A DNA stretch of 64,000 bases from Yimella sp. cx-51 (GTDB taxonomy: Bacteria > Actinomycetota > Actinomycetes > Actinomycetales > Dermatophilaceae): positions 124,001 to 188,000 of the forward strand of contig NZ_CP072113.1 in NCBI RefSeq assembly GCF_017654605.1, in the 5' to 3' direction. Below the pieces are notes generated by a model. The model searched no databases and was not told the DNA's origin. It saw nothing but the letters and a program-made list of their open reading frames with translations. How positions within the stretch are numbered: position 1 is the first letter of the stretch; each line of letters starts with the position of its first letter. A program made the translations under genes and the position numbers. This document shows positions 9,622 through 18,321 of the stretch, piece by piece.

Positions 9622-9747
9622 CGGCGTCGTCCGTGGTGGCGCTCCATCATTGGACGAGCGCTCGCCGAAGCCACATGCGACAGACTGGTGCCGACAGGCG
9701 TGACACGTGCCGGCGGCCTCGCCGTGGATGTCGTCGAGTGCTGAGAA

Positions 9748-9766
9748 CCGAGTGCCGTGCACTCGG
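9748..9766. promoter_or_regulatory. Short perfect hairpin before purU
   Basis: CCGAGTGC-CGT-GCACTCGG is an 8-bp perfect stem with a 3-nt loop, ending 6 nt before the purU ribosome site. It lies in the 163-bp soxG-purU gap. It could be an operator, an mRNA-processing signal or chance. Confidence 0.35.
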
Positions 9767-9784
9767 AGAATGAAGGAGAGGGCG

Positions 9785-10651
9785 ATGACTGCTCACGAAC
9801 CGCGTTATGTGCTGACCGTGGACGGCCCCGAGCAGCCGGGCATCCTGCACGCCATCACTGGGTTCCTGGTCGACAATCGCGCCGACATCCGCGAGATCAA
9901 GCAGTTCGACGACCCGCTGTCGGGCAAGTACGACGCGCGCATCGACTTCGCCGTGCCCGCTGACGCCGACCCCGGGATGGACGGCTTACAGTCACAGGTC
10001 GACGCGCTGTGCGAGAAGTGGAAGCTGCACGCGCAATTGCGTCCGGCTGACCAGAAGCAGCGGGTGCTGGTGATGGTGTCGAAGTTCGCCCACTGCCTGA
10101 ACGACCTGCTCTTCCGCGAGCGGATGGGCGATTTGCCGATCGAGATCGTGGCCGTTGTGTCGAACCACCCCGACCACCGCGGACTCGTCGAATGGCACGA
10201 CATCCCGTTCTTCCACGTGCCGGTCACGCCTGACACCAAGCCCGCCGCCGAGGCCGAACTGCTGCGCTTGGTCGACGAGTACGACGCCGATCTCGTGGTG
10301 CTCGCGCGCTACATGCAGATCCTGTCGGACGAGCTCGCCCGCGCCCTCGAAGGCCGCGCGATCAACATCCACCACTCGTTCCTACCGAGCTTCAAGGGCG
10401 CCAAGCCCTACCACCAGGCGTACGAGCGCGGCGTGAAAACCGTTGGTGCCACCGCGCATTACGTCACCAGCGACCTGGACGAGGGCCCGATCATCTCCCA
10501 GCAGGTGCAGGAGGTCGACCACGCCTTCACCCCGGCCGACCTCATCGCCGCCGGCCGCGACACCGAGTGCAAGGCGCTGTCGAACGCGGTGAAGTGGCAC
10601 TGCGAAGGCCGCGTCGTCGTCCACGGACGGCGCACCGTCGTCCTGCGCTGA
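9785..10651 (+). CDS. purU: Formyltetrahydrofolate deformylase
   Basis: Hydrolyses 10-formyl-tetrahydrofolate to formate and free folate. An N-terminal ACT domain (about 6-80, VLTVDGPEQPGILHAITGFL) precedes a formyltransferase-type catalytic domain (about 90-288) with VVLARYMQILS, INIHHSFLPSFKGAKPYHQA and GATAHYVTSDLDEGPII, containing the Asn/His/Asp catalytic set. Length (288) is normal. ATG 9785 has AAGGAG 6 nt upstream. PurU is a frequent last gene in sarcosine/betaine catabolic operons, where it drains C1 units and regenerates tetrahydrofolate for SoxA. The 163-bp gap after soxG leaves room for separate control. Confidence 0.95.
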   Translation: MTAHEPRYVLTVDGPEQPGILHAITGFLVDNRADIREIKQFDDPLSGKYDARIDFAVPADADPGMDGLQSQVDALCEKWKLHAQLRPADQKQRVLVMVSKFAHCLNDLLFRERMGDLPIEIVAVVSNHPDHRGLVEWHDIPFFHVPVTPDTKPAAEAELLRLVDEYDADLVVLARYMQILSDELARALEGRAINIHHSFLPSFKGAKPYHQAYERGVKTVGATAHYVTSDLDEGPIISQQVQEVDHAFTPADLIAAGRDTECKALSNAVKWHCEGRVVVHGRRTVVLR

Positions 10652-10671
10652 GGACCTGCTGAACAAGTGAG

Positions 10672-10731
10672 AATCGGCGTGAGTTTGGGCCCTTCGTAAC
10701 GACAACGAAGGGCCCCAAACTCACGCCGATT
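10672..10731. terminator. Bidirectional long-stem hairpin between purU and tetR
   Basis: A 26-nt arm (10672-10697) pairs with a 27-nt arm (10705-10731) with one bulged G; the loop is 7 nt. A short T-rich tract follows on the plus strand. The right arm includes the last codons and stop of tetR. Placement between convergent genes fits a terminator; it also belongs to the class of long palindromes seen elsewhere here. Confidence 0.65.
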
Positions 10732-11302
10732 TTGTTGTGGTGAAGGCGGCGACCAGCGTCCGCGCGGTTTGTTCGCCCTTGTCGATGGCCTGCTCGTAAG
10801 GCTCACGCAGCATCGTGGCCATGGTGCCGGTGTAGGCGATGAACAGTTGCGCCGCAAGGGAATCCGCCTGCTGGCCGGCGATCGGGAGGGCGTACTTCCG
10901 CAGGCGATCACGCAACAGCGCCGTCTCGTCGGCCAACACCTGTGCGACGGGTGCGCTGGGCCGGGGGAGGGCGGCGGCGGTGCCGCTGAAGGCGCACCAA
11001 CGTTCGGTCAGGCGCTCGTGCTGATAGACGCGCAGCGCCGGCCAGAGGGCGAGCAGGCGGTCTTCGTCCGACTGGGCGGCCTCGATCGCGTCGTCCCAGA
11101 CCTGCGTCCAGATCGCCAACCTGCGCCGTAGCGCGGCAGCGATGAGGCCGTCCTTCGAACCGAAGTGTTTGTAGAGGCTTGGCGGCGAGGCGCTCGCCGT
11201 GCGCACGATCACATCGACCGGGGTCGAGACCGACCCGTCGACGAAGAGCACATCGTCCGCAGCGTCCAGCAAACGCTCGCGAACAGGTCGTTCTGATTTC
11301 AC
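10721..11302 (-). CDS. TetR-family transcriptional regulator
   Basis: A 193-residue repressor with an N-terminal helix-turn-helix (RERLLDAADDVLFVDG ... SASPPSLYKHFGSKDGL) and a variable ligand-binding C-terminal domain. It is divergent from betB-betA-betT and therefore probably plays the role BetI plays elsewhere, though it is not a clear BetI orthologue. The start is GTG 11302; a TATAGT -10 box lies 6 nt upstream, so the mRNA is probably leaderless, and that box overlaps an operator-like palindrome. Self-repression is the natural reading. Confidence 0.88.
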   Translation of the reverse strand: MKSERPVRERLLDAADDVLFVDGSVSTPVDVIVRTASASPPSLYKHFGSKDGLIAAALRRRLAIWTQVWDDAIEAAQSDEDRLLALWPALRVYQHERLTERWCAFSGTAAALPRPSAPVAQVLADETALLRDRLRKYALPIAGQQADSLAAQLFIAYTGTMATMLREPYEQAIDKGEQTARTLVAAFTTTKSA

Positions 11303-11311
11303 ATCGGCACT

Positions 11312-11342
11312 ATAACGTGCGTTATGGTGAAACGAGCGTTAT
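11312..11342. promoter_or_regulatory. Tandem TetR operator sites
   Basis: ATAACG-TG-CGTTAT (11312-11325) is a perfect palindrome. A second, weaker copy ending in the same CGTTAT half-site lies at 11329-11342, 17 bp downstream. Both lie in the tetR-betB divergent region, and the first overlaps the TATAGT -10 of tetR. Confidence 0.65.
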
Positions 11343-11412
11343 CGAGCTGATCGGTCAGGGGAATGGTCCGTGGCGGCTCGCATCCAGCCCGAAGCAATGA
11401 CGGAGGTTCTGC

Positions 11413-12903
11413 ATGCCCAGCTTGTACATCGACGGTGAATGGGTGGACGCCGAGTCCGGCGCCACCCGCGAAATCACCTGTCCCGCAGACGGATCCGCGG
11501 TGATCACCGTCGCCGAGGCCGGGCCCGCGGACGCCCGAAAGGCAGTCGAAGCCGCGCGCTGCGCCTTCGACGAAGGCCCCTGGCCCTCGACTCCGGCGCC
11601 CGAGCGGGCCGCGATTCTGCACCGCGTCGCCGACTACCTGGAGCGCGACAAGGACGAGGTCGCGCGCATGGAAGCGCTCGACACCGGCAAGCGGTTCGTG
11701 GAATCGCAGCTCGACATGGACGACATCATCGGCGTCTTCCGCCACTTCGCCTCGCTGGCACAAGGTGAAGCCGGACGCGTGGTCGACACCGGCATGCCCG
11801 ACGTCTCCAGCCGCGTGGTGACCGAGCCGGTCGGCGTCTGCTCGCTCATCACGCCGTGGAACTACCCGCTGCTGCAGACCGCGTGGAAGGTCGCGCCCGC
11901 CCTCGCCGCCGGCAACACCTTCGTGCTCAAGCCCGCCGAACTCACCCCGCAGAGCGCGATGTGGCTGATGAAGGCGCTCGAAGAAGCTGGCCTGCCCAAG
12001 GGTGTGGCCAACCTGATCCTCGGCGCCGGCGCCGACGTCGGCCCCACCCTCACCGAGTCGCCCGAAGTCGACCTCGTGTCGTTCACCGGCGGCGTGGTCA
12101 CCGGCCGCTCGATCATGGCGTCCGCCGCTCCGACCGTGAAGCGGGTCGCGCTCGAACTCGGTGGCAAGAACCCCAACATCATCTTCGCCGACGCCGACCT
12201 GCCCGCCGCGATCGACAACGCGCTCACCGCCGTCTTCCTCGACTCCGGCCAGGTCTGCTCTGCTGGCACCCGCCTGATCGTCGAGGAATCGATTCACGAC
12301 GAGGTGGTGGACGAACTCGTGCGCCGCGCCGAGAAGATCCGCGTTGGTGGTCCGTTTGACGAAAATGCTGAGACGGGATCGTTGATCAGCGAAGACCACC
12401 TTGCGAAGGTGGCCACCTATGTGGACGCCGCCGTCGCCGAAGGTGCCGTGCTACGTACCGGTGGAAAGCGTTACGAGAGTGGTGAATTGGCCAAGGGTGC
12501 GTTCTACCCGCCGACCATCCTCGACAACTGCTCCACCGAGATGACCTGCGTGCAGGAGGAGTCGTTCGGCCCGGTGCTCACCGTCGAGACATTCAGCGGT
12601 GCGACGGTCGACGAGGCCGAGGACGCCGCAGTGAAGCTCGGTAACGACACCATCTACGGCCTGGCCGGAGCGGTGTGGAGCCAGGACGCCGGACGCGTCG
12701 AGCGCGTCGCCAAGCGGCTGCGCCACGGCACTATCTGGATCAACGACTACCACCCCTACGTGCCGCAGGCCGAGTGGGGCGGCATGAAGCAGTCCGGCAA
12801 CGGCCGTGAACTCGGCCTGGTCGGGCTGCACGAATACCAGGAGACCAAGCACATCTGGCAGAACCTCCGGCCGGCGCCGGCGGGCTGGTTCAGCAACGAC
12901 TGA
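11413..12903 (+). CDS. betB: Betaine aldehyde dehydrogenase
   Basis: Oxidises betaine aldehyde to glycine betaine with NAD(P)+. The 496-residue aldehyde dehydrogenase has the Rossmann region with TPWNYPLLQTAWKVAPALAAG, the general base Glu in ALELGGKNPNI, the nucleophile Cys in SGQVCSAGTRL, and the C-terminal GGMKQSGNGRELG typical of GbsA/BetB. ATG 11413 has GGAGG 6 nt upstream. It starts the choline operon with betA and betT and is divergent from a TetR gene. Substrate preference is inferred from betA/betT linkage. Confidence 0.93.
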   Translation: MPSLYIDGEWVDAESGATREITCPADGSAVITVAEAGPADARKAVEAARCAFDEGPWPSTPAPERAAILHRVADYLERDKDEVARMEALDTGKRFVESQLDMDDIIGVFRHFASLAQGEAGRVVDTGMPDVSSRVVTEPVGVCSLITPWNYPLLQTAWKVAPALAAGNTFVLKPAELTPQSAMWLMKALEEAGLPKGVANLILGAGADVGPTLTESPEVDLVSFTGGVVTGRSIMASAAPTVKRVALELGGKNPNIIFADADLPAAIDNALTAVFLDSGQVCSAGTRLIVEESIHDEVVDELVRRAEKIRVGGPFDENAETGSLISEDHLAKVATYVDAAVAEGAVLRTGGKRYESGELAKGAFYPPTILDNCSTEMTCVQEESFGPVLTVETFSGATVDEAEDAAVKLGNDTIYGLAGAVWSQDAGRVERVAKRLRHGTIWINDYHPYVPQAEWGGMKQSGNGRELGLVGLHEYQETKHIWQNLRPAPAGWFSND

Positions 12904-12918
12904 GGCGCGCCGCTCGCA

Positions 12919-13037
12919 GGTGTCGAAACCGGCCGAGGCGAGAGACAGCGATGAGCCTGAAGTGGTTGAGCCACAGCGGAACTGACCGGGTTTGGACACG
13001 TGCTGGTTCGTTCCTCACCAGCGTGGCTCAACCAGCG
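12919..13037. repeat. Palindromic repeat, GGTTTCGAC...GCTCAACCAGCG family
   Basis: The betB-betA gap holds a complete unit at 12989-13037, running from GGTTTGGACACG to GCTCAACCAGCG around a variable inner stem. Remnants of a second unit lie at 12919-12930 (GGTGTCGAAACC) and 12961-12972 (TGGTTGAGCC within it). The same outer boxes occur at 41008-41058 and, inverted, at 63368-63420. The unit sits within an operon, so it is not simply a terminator. Confidence 0.7.
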
Positions 13038-13091
13038 GGAGCGACCCGCTCACGCAACGGATCTTGATACGAAACTGATGGAGAGACACGA

Positions 13092-14834
13092 ATGAAGAAG
13101 CGATACGACTACGTGATCGTCGGCGGCGGGTCTGCCGGCTCGGTGCTGGCCAACCGGCTGTCGAGCGACAAGCAGACCAGCGTCCTGGTGTTGGAAGCCG
13201 GCCGGGCCGACTTCCTGTTCGACCCGCTGATCCACATGCCGGCGGCGCTGATGTTCCCCTCGGGCAACCCGTTGTACGACTGGGCCTACGAGACCGAGCC
13301 GGAGCCCTTCATGGACGGCCGCCGCGTCCCGCACGCTCGCGGCAAGGTGCTCGGCGGGTCGAGCTCGATCAACGGCATGATCTTCCAGCGCGGTAATCCC
13401 GGCGACTTCGACAAGTGGGCCACCTTCGATGGTCTGGACCAGTGGGACTACGCGCACTGCCTGCCCTACTTCAAGCGCATGGAGAACTGCCTCGCCGGTG
13501 CGGACGAATGGCGCGGAGGCGCGGGCCCGCTCAAGCTGGAGCGCGGCCCGGCCAGCAGCCCGCTCTTCCAAGCATTTTTCGAGGCCACCCAGCAGGCCGG
13601 CTACCCGCGCACCGACGACGTCAACGGCTACCGCCAGGAGGGCTTCGCACCCTTCGATCGCAACGTCTACAAGGGCAGCCGGATCAGCGCGTCCCGTGCC
13701 TACCTGCGTCCGATCCGTGACCGTAAGAACCTCGACATCGCGACGCTGTCGACCGTGACCGGCCTGCGCTGGCAGGGCAACCGGGTGACCGGCGTCGACT
13801 TCGCCCGGGGCGGGAAGTTCAAGCACAGCGTCGAAGCCGGTGAGGTCATTCTCTGCGGCGGCGCGTTCAACTCCCCGCAGCTGCTGCAGCTCAGCGGTGT
13901 CGGCAACCCCGAGGTGCTCCAGGCTGCTGGCGTCACCAATCGCGTCGACCTGCCGGGCGTCGGCGAGAACCTGCAGGACCACCTCGAGGTCTACCTGCAG
14001 CACTCCAGCCTGCAGCCGGTGTCGATCGCGCCGTGGCTGAAGAAGTGGAAGGCGCCCTACATCGGTGCCGAGTGGCTCTTCCTCAACCGCGGGGTGGGTG
14101 CGTCCAACCACTTCGAGGCGGGCGGCTTCATCCGCACCAACGACGAGGTGGCCTACCCCAACCTGATGTTCCACTTCCTGCCGATCGCGGTGCGTTACGA
14201 CGGCACCGCGCCGGAGGGCACGCACGGTTACCAGGTGCACGTCGGGCCGATGAACTCCGACGTGCGCGGTCACGTGCGCATCAAGAACGACAACCCACTG
14301 GCCAAGCCGGGCATCCTGTTCAACTACCTCTCCACCGAGAACGACCGCCGCGAATGGGTCGAGGTCATCCGCGCTGCTCGCCACATCCTGCAGCAGCCGG
14401 CCTTCGCGCCGTTCAACGGCGGTGAGATCTCGCCCGGACCTTCGGTGGAGACCGACCAGGAGATCATCGACTGGGTGGCCAAGGACGCCGAGACGGCGCT
14501 GCACCCGTCGTGCTCGGCCAAGATGGGCGTCGACGACATGGCAGTGGTCGACCCGAACTCGATGCGGGTGCACGGCACCGAAGGCCTGCGGGTCGTCGAC
14601 GCGTCCGTCTTCCCGACCATCACCAACGGCAACATCTACGCGCCGGTGATGATGGTGGCCGAGAAGGCTGCCGATCTGATCGCCGGCAACACCGCGCTGG
14701 CGGCCGAGCACGCACCGGTCTACAAGGCGAAGTCGGGCATGCCGATCTTCCCCCAGGGCGACCCGCGCAACGACGCCTGGAACGCCGTCGACGAGGTGCC
14801 CAGCGCCGCGCAGGCGATGGGTTCGATGCGATGA
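13092..14834 (+). CDS. betA: Choline dehydrogenase (GMC oxidoreductase)
   Basis: FAD-dependent oxidation of choline to betaine aldehyde. The 580-residue protein starts with the FAD fold [18 protein letters not shown], has the GMC signature near [20 protein letters not shown] (about 85-104), and the catalytic region [12 protein letters not shown] plus [16 protein letters not shown] near the C-terminus. ATG 13092 has GGAGAG 6 nt upstream. Its TGA overlaps the betT ATG (ATGA), indicating coupling with the choline transporter. The 188-bp gap from betB contains a palindromic repeat. Confidence 0.95.
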   Translation: MKKRYDYVIVGGGSAGSVLANRLSSDKQTSVLVLEAGRADFLFDPLIHMPAALMFPSGNPLYDWAYETEPEPFMDGRRVPHARGKVLGGSSSINGMIFQRGNPGDFDKWATFDGLDQWDYAHCLPYFKRMENCLAGADEWRGGAGPLKLERGPASSPLFQAFFEATQQAGYPRTDDVNGYRQEGFAPFDRNVYKGSRISASRAYLRPIRDRKNLDIATLSTVTGLRWQGNRVTGVDFARGGKFKHSVEAGEVILCGGAFNSPQLLQLSGVGNPEVLQAAGVTNRVDLPGVGENLQDHLEVYLQHSSLQPVSIAPWLKKWKAPYIGAEWLFLNRGVGASNHFEAGGFIRTNDEVAYPNLMFHFLPIAVRYDGTAPEGTHGYQVHVGPMNSDVRGHVRIKNDNPLAKPGILFNYLSTENDRREWVEVIRAARHILQQPAFAPFNGGEISPGPSVETDQEIIDWVAKDAETALHPSCSAKMGVDDMAVVDPNSMRVHGTEGLRVVDASVFPTITNGNIYAPVMMVAEKAADLIAGNTALAAEHAPVYKAKSGMPIFPQGDPRNDAWNAVDEVPSAAQAMGSMR

Positions 14835-16840
14835 GTTCGACTGCGCTGCAGGAGCCTTCAGAACCGAGGACCAAGTGGCCAGTGCTGCTGGTCTCCGGCA
14901 TCTTCACCGTCGCGGTCGCGGCGTGGGCGCTCATCGCGTCCGAGAATGCGGAGTCGGTGCTCGGCAATGTCGTCGGCTGGATCTCCAACTGGTTCGGCTG
15001 GTTCTACATCCTGTTGGCCACAGCGATCCTCGTCTTCGTCGTCTACCTCGGACTGCGTTACTCCAAGGTGCGTCTCGGCGCCGACAGCGACCGTCCGGAG
15101 TTCTCGACCTTCTCCTGGGCTTGCATGCTCTTCGCCGCCGGCATCGGCACCGACGTGATGTTCTTCGCCGTCGCCGAGCCTGCAACGCAATACCTCACCC
15201 CGCCGCAGGGGCAGGGAGAGACGCTGGACGCCGCCCGCGAGGCCACCGTCTGGACGCTCTTCCACTACGGCATCACCGGATGGGGAATGTATGCCCTCAT
15301 GGGCATCGCGCTCGGCTACTTCGCCCACCGCAAGGGACTGCCGCTGGCGGTGCGTTCGGCGCTGTATCCGTTGTTCGGTAAGCGAATTCAAGGACGCCTG
15401 GGTGACGCTGTCGACATCGCGACGGTGCTCGGCACGATCTTCGGTGTGGCCACCTCGCTCGGTATCGGCGTGGTGATGCTCAACGTCGGCCTCGACGTGA
15501 TGTTCGGCGTCAGCCAGGGCCTGCCCGCCCAGATCGCGCTCGTCGTGCTGGCCGTCACGGTCGCGACGATCTCGGCCACCTCGGGTGTCGACAAGGGCAT
15601 TCGCATCCTGTCGCAGCTCAACGTGCTGCTCGCGATCGGTCTGGCGGCGTGGGTGCTGGTCACCGGCGAGACCGCCTTCCTGCTGCGCGCGATGATGATG
15701 AACGTCGGCGACTTCGTCAACCTCTTCCCCGGCATGACGATGGACACGATGGCCTACGACTACCCGGCCGACTGGATGAACGGTTGGACGCTGTTCTTCT
15801 GGGCCTGGTGGATCGCGTGGGCGTCCTTCGTCGGCATGTTCCTGGCGCGAATCTCCAAGGGCCGCACCATCGGTCAGTTCATCGTCGGCACGCTGACCAT
15901 CCCGTTCATCTACATCGTGATGTGGGTGACGATCTTCGGCAACAGCGCCGTGAAGCAGATCATGGACGGCGACAACGAGTTCGGAAAGACCGCCACGACC
16001 GCGCCCGAGCAGGGGTTCTACGACCTGCTGCAGCAATACCCCGGCGCGTTCTTCCTCGTGGGCCTCGCCACCTTCGTCGGACTTTTGTTCTATGTGACAA
16101 GTGCGGACTCCGGCGCGCTGGTGATGGCCAACCTGTCGTCCGACCTGCCTGACACGGACGTCGACGCGAAGCCGTGGCTGCGCATCCTCTGGGCTGCCGC
16201 CACTGGTCTGTTGACCATCGCCATGCTGAGCGTCGGCGGAATCACCGCATTGCAGAACGCCACGATCATCATGGGTCTCCCCTTCGCGGTGGTCATGGTG
16301 CTGGTGATGGTCGGGCTGCACCGGGCGCTCGAAGGGGAGCGGGTGCAAGCCGACGCCTTCCGCACCTCGCTCACCTCGTCCGTGGTCGGACGCGAGGCCA
16401 CGGCCAGCCCGGGCAGTTGGAAGCGGCGGCTGGCGCGATCGTTCGGCACCGTCAACCTCAAGCAGGCATCCACGCGGTTGGACGACGTCGTCCTTCCTGC
16501 CCTGCGCGAAGTGGCCGACGAACTCGTCCAGCGCGGCGTCGATGCGGTCGTGGAGAGTCAGGACGACGTGAGCACGCGCATCGCCCGCTCGGTCGCGCTC
16601 ACCGTCGTCGACGGCGAAGAGAGCTTCCGGTATCCGGTGCAGGTGCGGCTGATGAAGGCGCCCAGTTACGGGTCGCGGATGATCGAAGCCGACGACACCA
16701 CCACGGTGCTGGAGGTCGTCTTGCCCAATGGCGGCGCGTACGACGTCATCGGTTACACGCACGAGCAGGTGTGCCACGACGTGCTCGATCACTACGAGTG
16801 GTGGCGCTCGACCAGAGCGGCGGTCTCCGAGGCCCTCTGA
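14831..16840 (+). CDS. betT: Choline/betaine transporter, BCCT family
   Basis: A 669-residue inner-membrane transporter with 12 predicted helices followed by a cytoplasmic C-terminal tail of about 150 residues, as in osmoregulated BetT proteins. The signature region [30 protein letters not shown] (written here only to its key residues: the Trp-rich TM8 segment near 310-340) identifies the BCCT fold. ATG 14831 overlaps the betA stop. Choline is the likely substrate because the gene is coupled to betA/betB; betaine uptake cannot be excluded. Confidence 0.94.
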   Translation: MSSTALQEPSEPRTKWPVLLVSGIFTVAVAAWALIASENAESVLGNVVGWISNWFGWFYILLATAILVFVVYLGLRYSKVRLGADSDRPEFSTFSWACMLFAAGIGTDVMFFAVAEPATQYLTPPQGQGETLDAAREATVWTLFHYGITGWGMYALMGIALGYFAHRKGLPLAVRSALYPLFGKRIQGRLGDAVDIATVLGTIFGVATSLGIGVVMLNVGLDVMFGVSQGLPAQIALVVLAVTVATISATSGVDKGIRILSQLNVLLAIGLAAWVLVTGETAFLLRAMMMNVGDFVNLFPGMTMDTMAYDYPADWMNGWTLFFWAWWIAWASFVGMFLARISKGRTIGQFIVGTLTIPFIYIVMWVTIFGNSAVKQIMDGDNEFGKTATTAPEQGFYDLLQQYPGAFFLVGLATFVGLLFYVTSADSGALVMANLSSDLPDTDVDAKPWLRILWAAATGLLTIAMLSVGGITALQNATIIMGLPFAVVMVLVMVGLHRALEGERVQADAFRTSLTSSVVGREATASPGSWKRRLARSFGTVNLKQASTRLDDVVLPALREVADELVQRGVDAVVESQDDVSTRIARSVALTVVDGEESFRYPVQVRLMKAPSYGSRMIEADDTTTVLEVVLPNGGAYDVIGYTHEQVCHDVLDHYEWWRSTRAAVSEAL

Positions 16841-16856
16841 TCGGCACGTCCTCCTC

Positions 16857-16928
16857 ATCGAGTGGGCGGGCTGTGAGCCAATGGCCGGGGTATTGCCCGG
16901 CCACCAGTTCACAGCCCGGCCACTCGAT
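16857..16928. repeat. Long palindrome, family A copy 1
   Basis: Two 33-nt arms (16857-16889 and 16896-16928) beginning with ATCGAGTGG and ending with CCACTCGAT pair with a few mismatches around a 6-nt loop. It lies 16 bp after betT and may terminate it. A homologous 72-bp unit lies at 60302-60373. Confidence 0.75.
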
Positions 16929-16998
16929 CGTTCGGTAACCCCCAGCCACCCCTCCTGAAATGTCAGGCTGTCGCTACCTGGACGAGGGAGGAGCGCCC

Positions 16999-18270
16999 AT
17001 GCTGCACGTGCTGTGGGGAATCGGAGGAATGGTCGGCCTGCTGGCCATCGCCTACCTGCTGTCGACCGATCGCAAGGCGATCAAGCTGCGTACGGTCGGT
17101 GCCGCCCTCGCACTACAGGTCGGTTTCGGCGTGCTCGTGCTCTTCGTGCCCTGGGGACGGGACGCGCTGGCGAAGACCTCCGAGGGCGTCCAGGCGGTCA
17201 TCGACTCCTCGAAGGAGGGCATCAGCTTTCTCTTCGGGCCGTTGATCCCCAAGGACGGGATGGTCTTCGCGCTGCAGGTGCTGCCGGTGATCGTTTTCTT
17301 CGCCTCGCTCACCGCCATCCTCTTCCATCTCGGCATCCTGCAGAAGGTGGTCGAGGTGATCGGTGGGGCGCTGGCCAAGCTGCTCGGCACCCGGCGCGAG
17401 GAGTCGATCAACGCCGCCGCCAACATTTTCCTCGGCCAGACCGAAGCGCCGCTGGTGATCAAGCCGTACCTGTCGAAGATCACCCGTTCCGGACTCTTCG
17501 CCGTCATGGTCGGCGGCCTCTCGACCGTCGCCGGATCAGTGCTCGTCGGTTACGCGCTGCTCGGCGCCAAGCTCGACTACCTCATCGCGGCCAGCTTCAT
17601 GGCCGCCCCCGGCGCGCTGCTGATGGCCAAGATCATCGTGCCCGAGGGCCTTGCTGCCGGCGCCGGATCGTCGGCCGCCGTGGTCGATCTCGACAAGGGC
17701 TCCGCATCGTCGAGCGAGGTCGCTCATGACGATGACGACGAGGAAGAGGTCAAGCATCGCAACGTCATCGACGCGGCCGCTGCCGGTGCCTCGGACGGCA
17801 TGAAGCTCGCGCTCAACATCGGCGCGATGCTGCTGGCCTTTATCTCGTTGATTGCACTGATCAACCTCTTCGTCGGGATGGTCGGCGGCTGGTTCGGCAA
17901 CGACGATCTCAGCTTCGAGCAGATCCTCGGCTACGTCATGGCGCCGGTCATGACCCTCATCGGTGTGCCCTGGTCAGAGGCCGCGGACGCTGGTTCGTAC
18001 GTCGGTCAGAAGGTCGTAGTCAACGAGTTCGTGGCCTTCTCCAACTTTGCCCCCAACATCGGCGACTTCTCGGCCCGCACCCAGGCGATTGTCACCTTCG
18101 CCCTCACCGGCTTCGCCAACCTCGGCTCGCTCGGCATCCTGCTCGGCGGCCTGGGCGGCATGGCCCCCAAGCGCCGCGGCGAGATCGCCGAGCTCGGCAT
18201 GCGCGCCATCCTCGCCGCGACCTTGGCCAACCTGATGAGCGCCGCGATCGCTGGAATTCTGCTGGGTTAG
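16999..18270 (+). CDS. Concentrative nucleoside transporter (NupC/CNT family)
   Basis: A 423-residue membrane protein importing nucleosides with H+ or Na+. CNT motifs include ANIFLGQTEAPLVIKPYL at about 141-158 and NEFVAFSNFA in the second half, with the repeated re-entrant/TM pattern of the family. A hydrophilic acidic loop (DDDDEEE, about 244-250) is inserted after TM6 and is longer than in Escherichia coli NupC. The start is ATG 16999 with GGGAGGAG 5 nt upstream. It stands alone between betT and an MDR reductase gene, each of which seems to have its own signals. Confidence 0.93.
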   Translation: MLHVLWGIGGMVGLLAIAYLLSTDRKAIKLRTVGAALALQVGFGVLVLFVPWGRDALAKTSEGVQAVIDSSKEGISFLFGPLIPKDGMVFALQVLPVIVFFASLTAILFHLGILQKVVEVIGGALAKLLGTRREESINAAANIFLGQTEAPLVIKPYLSKITRSGLFAVMVGGLSTVAGSVLVGYALLGAKLDYLIAASFMAAPGALLMAKIIVPEGLAAGAGSSAAVVDLDKGSASSSEVAHDDDDEEEVKHRNVIDAAAAGASDGMKLALNIGAMLLAFISLIALINLFVGMVGGWFGNDDLSFEQILGYVMAPVMTLIGVPWSEAADAGSYVGQKVVVNEFVAFSNFAPNIGDFSARTQAIVTFALTGFANLGSLGILLGGLGGMAPKRRGEIAELGMRAILAATLANLMSAAIAGILLG

Positions 18271-18321
18271 CGCGCTTCTACCGGCGACCGCGTGCGAATC
18301 GCAGGGGCATAGGTTGGACCC

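Noticed and set aside
13050-14711. A 553-codon open frame antisense to betA
   Set aside because: Its composition (Arg/Val/Asp/Gly-rich, no motifs) is the usual antisense shadow of a high-GC gene; betA on the other strand has full family motifs and a ribosome site.
14858-16912. A 684-codon open frame antisense to betT
   Set aside because: His/Asp/Arg-rich low-complexity translation with no domain; betT explains the sequence.
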